64,000 nucleotides of DNA from Porphyra umbilicalis (Eukaryota > Rhodophyta > Bangiophyceae > Bangiales > Bangiaceae), in contig KV918920.1 in the NCBI GenBank assembly GCA_002049455.2, positions 62,001 through 126,000 on the forward strand, given 5' to 3'. The notes below the pieces were generated by a model that was given only the letters and a program-made list of their open reading frames with translations, made no database searches and had not been told where the DNA came from. Made by a program: the position numbers and the translations under genes. Below are positions 63,901 to 64,000 of this stretch, piece by piece (the first letter of the stretch is position 1; the number at the start of each line of letters is the position of its first letter).

Positions 63901-64000
63901 TGGATGTTCTTCAAATCGCTCAAGGCCGTGCCGGGCACGGAGGACGACGAGAACCTGTCACTGGAAGATGGGGACCACGTCGGCCTCGCCGTGCCGGCGG
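52414..64000 (+). CDS. VPS13: VPS13 bridge-like lipid transfer protein (5' part)
   Basis: ATG 52414 (ACCATGT) opens one frame of 3862 codons without an intron or stop to the window end. The N-terminus MLEGVVADVLARVLGQYVLG is the chorein domain that starts the lipid channel. Residues about 310-500 hold the conserved RYIVQPVSAEMRV and the W..ERYIAARVR region. Six VAB (adaptor-binding) repeats can be seen, each with its conserved Asn: N2600, N2742, N3009, N3117, N3238 and N3374. Near residue 3670 is the hallmark GVGISFVDDTPTEIAYLSAT and DNQLPHAPWPVLL, then LSLDEEFLLRAW. The remaining ATG_C and PH-like parts lie beyond the window. VPS13 moves phospholipids in bulk at membrane contact sites. Low-complexity inserts (Gly run at 57955-57985, acidic DGDGDG at 57100) separate conserved blocks. 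Confidence 0.95.

Noticed and set aside
1..64000. CRISPR arrays, rRNA genes, bacterial operons or origins
   Set aside because: No regularly spaced short repeats, rRNA core sequences or ribosome binding sites were seen. The gene structure is eukaryotic.

Overview
The window is nuclear eukaryotic DNA from a GC-rich genome, most likely an alga. The signs are GT..AG introns in some genes, very long intronless ORFs in others, Pol III-type tRNA promoter and terminator signals, LTR and DNA transposons, and eukaryote-only families (VPS13, prefoldin 6, malectin domain). Long G/C homopolymers and Ala/Gly/Pro-rich proteins would suit a bangiophyte red alga (Porphyra/Pyropia type). That assignment is inference, because no marker gene here fixes the taxon.

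Layout: 1-7 kb is gene-poor, with one tRNA-Val(AAC) on the minus strand and a 460-bp terminal-inverted-repeat element. From 7 to 10.5 kb come a decayed Ala/Gly repeat tract, a minus-strand pseudogene, one frameshifted exon of an L-lactate/glycolate permease (LctP family) and a GRF zinc-finger ORF. Two small TA-flanked MITE-like elements lie at 11.1-11.7 kb. A minus-strand protein with three helicase-associated (HA) repeats occupies 12.5-14.7 kb. A hAT-like non-autonomous element lies at 17.8-18.9 kb.

From 19.3 to 29.65 kb I propose one large CMC/CACTA-type (Plavaka-like) DNA transposon. It holds a five-exon transposase on the plus strand and a divergently transcribed accessory protein of unknown function. 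Related end sequences and the same subterminal motifs flank the pair. Just outside it is an intact Ty1/copia retrotransposon (30000-35062) with apparently identical LTRs, a perfect 5-bp target duplication, and a primer binding site complementary to the anticodon arm of initiator tRNA-Met.

From 35.8 to 43.5 kb there is a second hAT-like element, a truncated gene copy, about 2 kb of almost pure G/C, and the intact parent of the truncated copy. The parent encodes a two-transmembrane protein that resembles the DEG/ENaC (ASC) channel family. A small Cys-rich protein (44.6-44.8 kb) and a fold-back MITE (46.4 kb) follow. The last part is conserved housekeeping sequence: a secreted malectin-domain protein (47.8-50.5 kb), prefoldin subunit 6 (minus) and, divergent from it, the first 3862 codons of VPS13, which runs off the window end.

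The window is therefore a transposon-rich island (1-46.5 kb) joined to a conserved gene block (47.7-64 kb).
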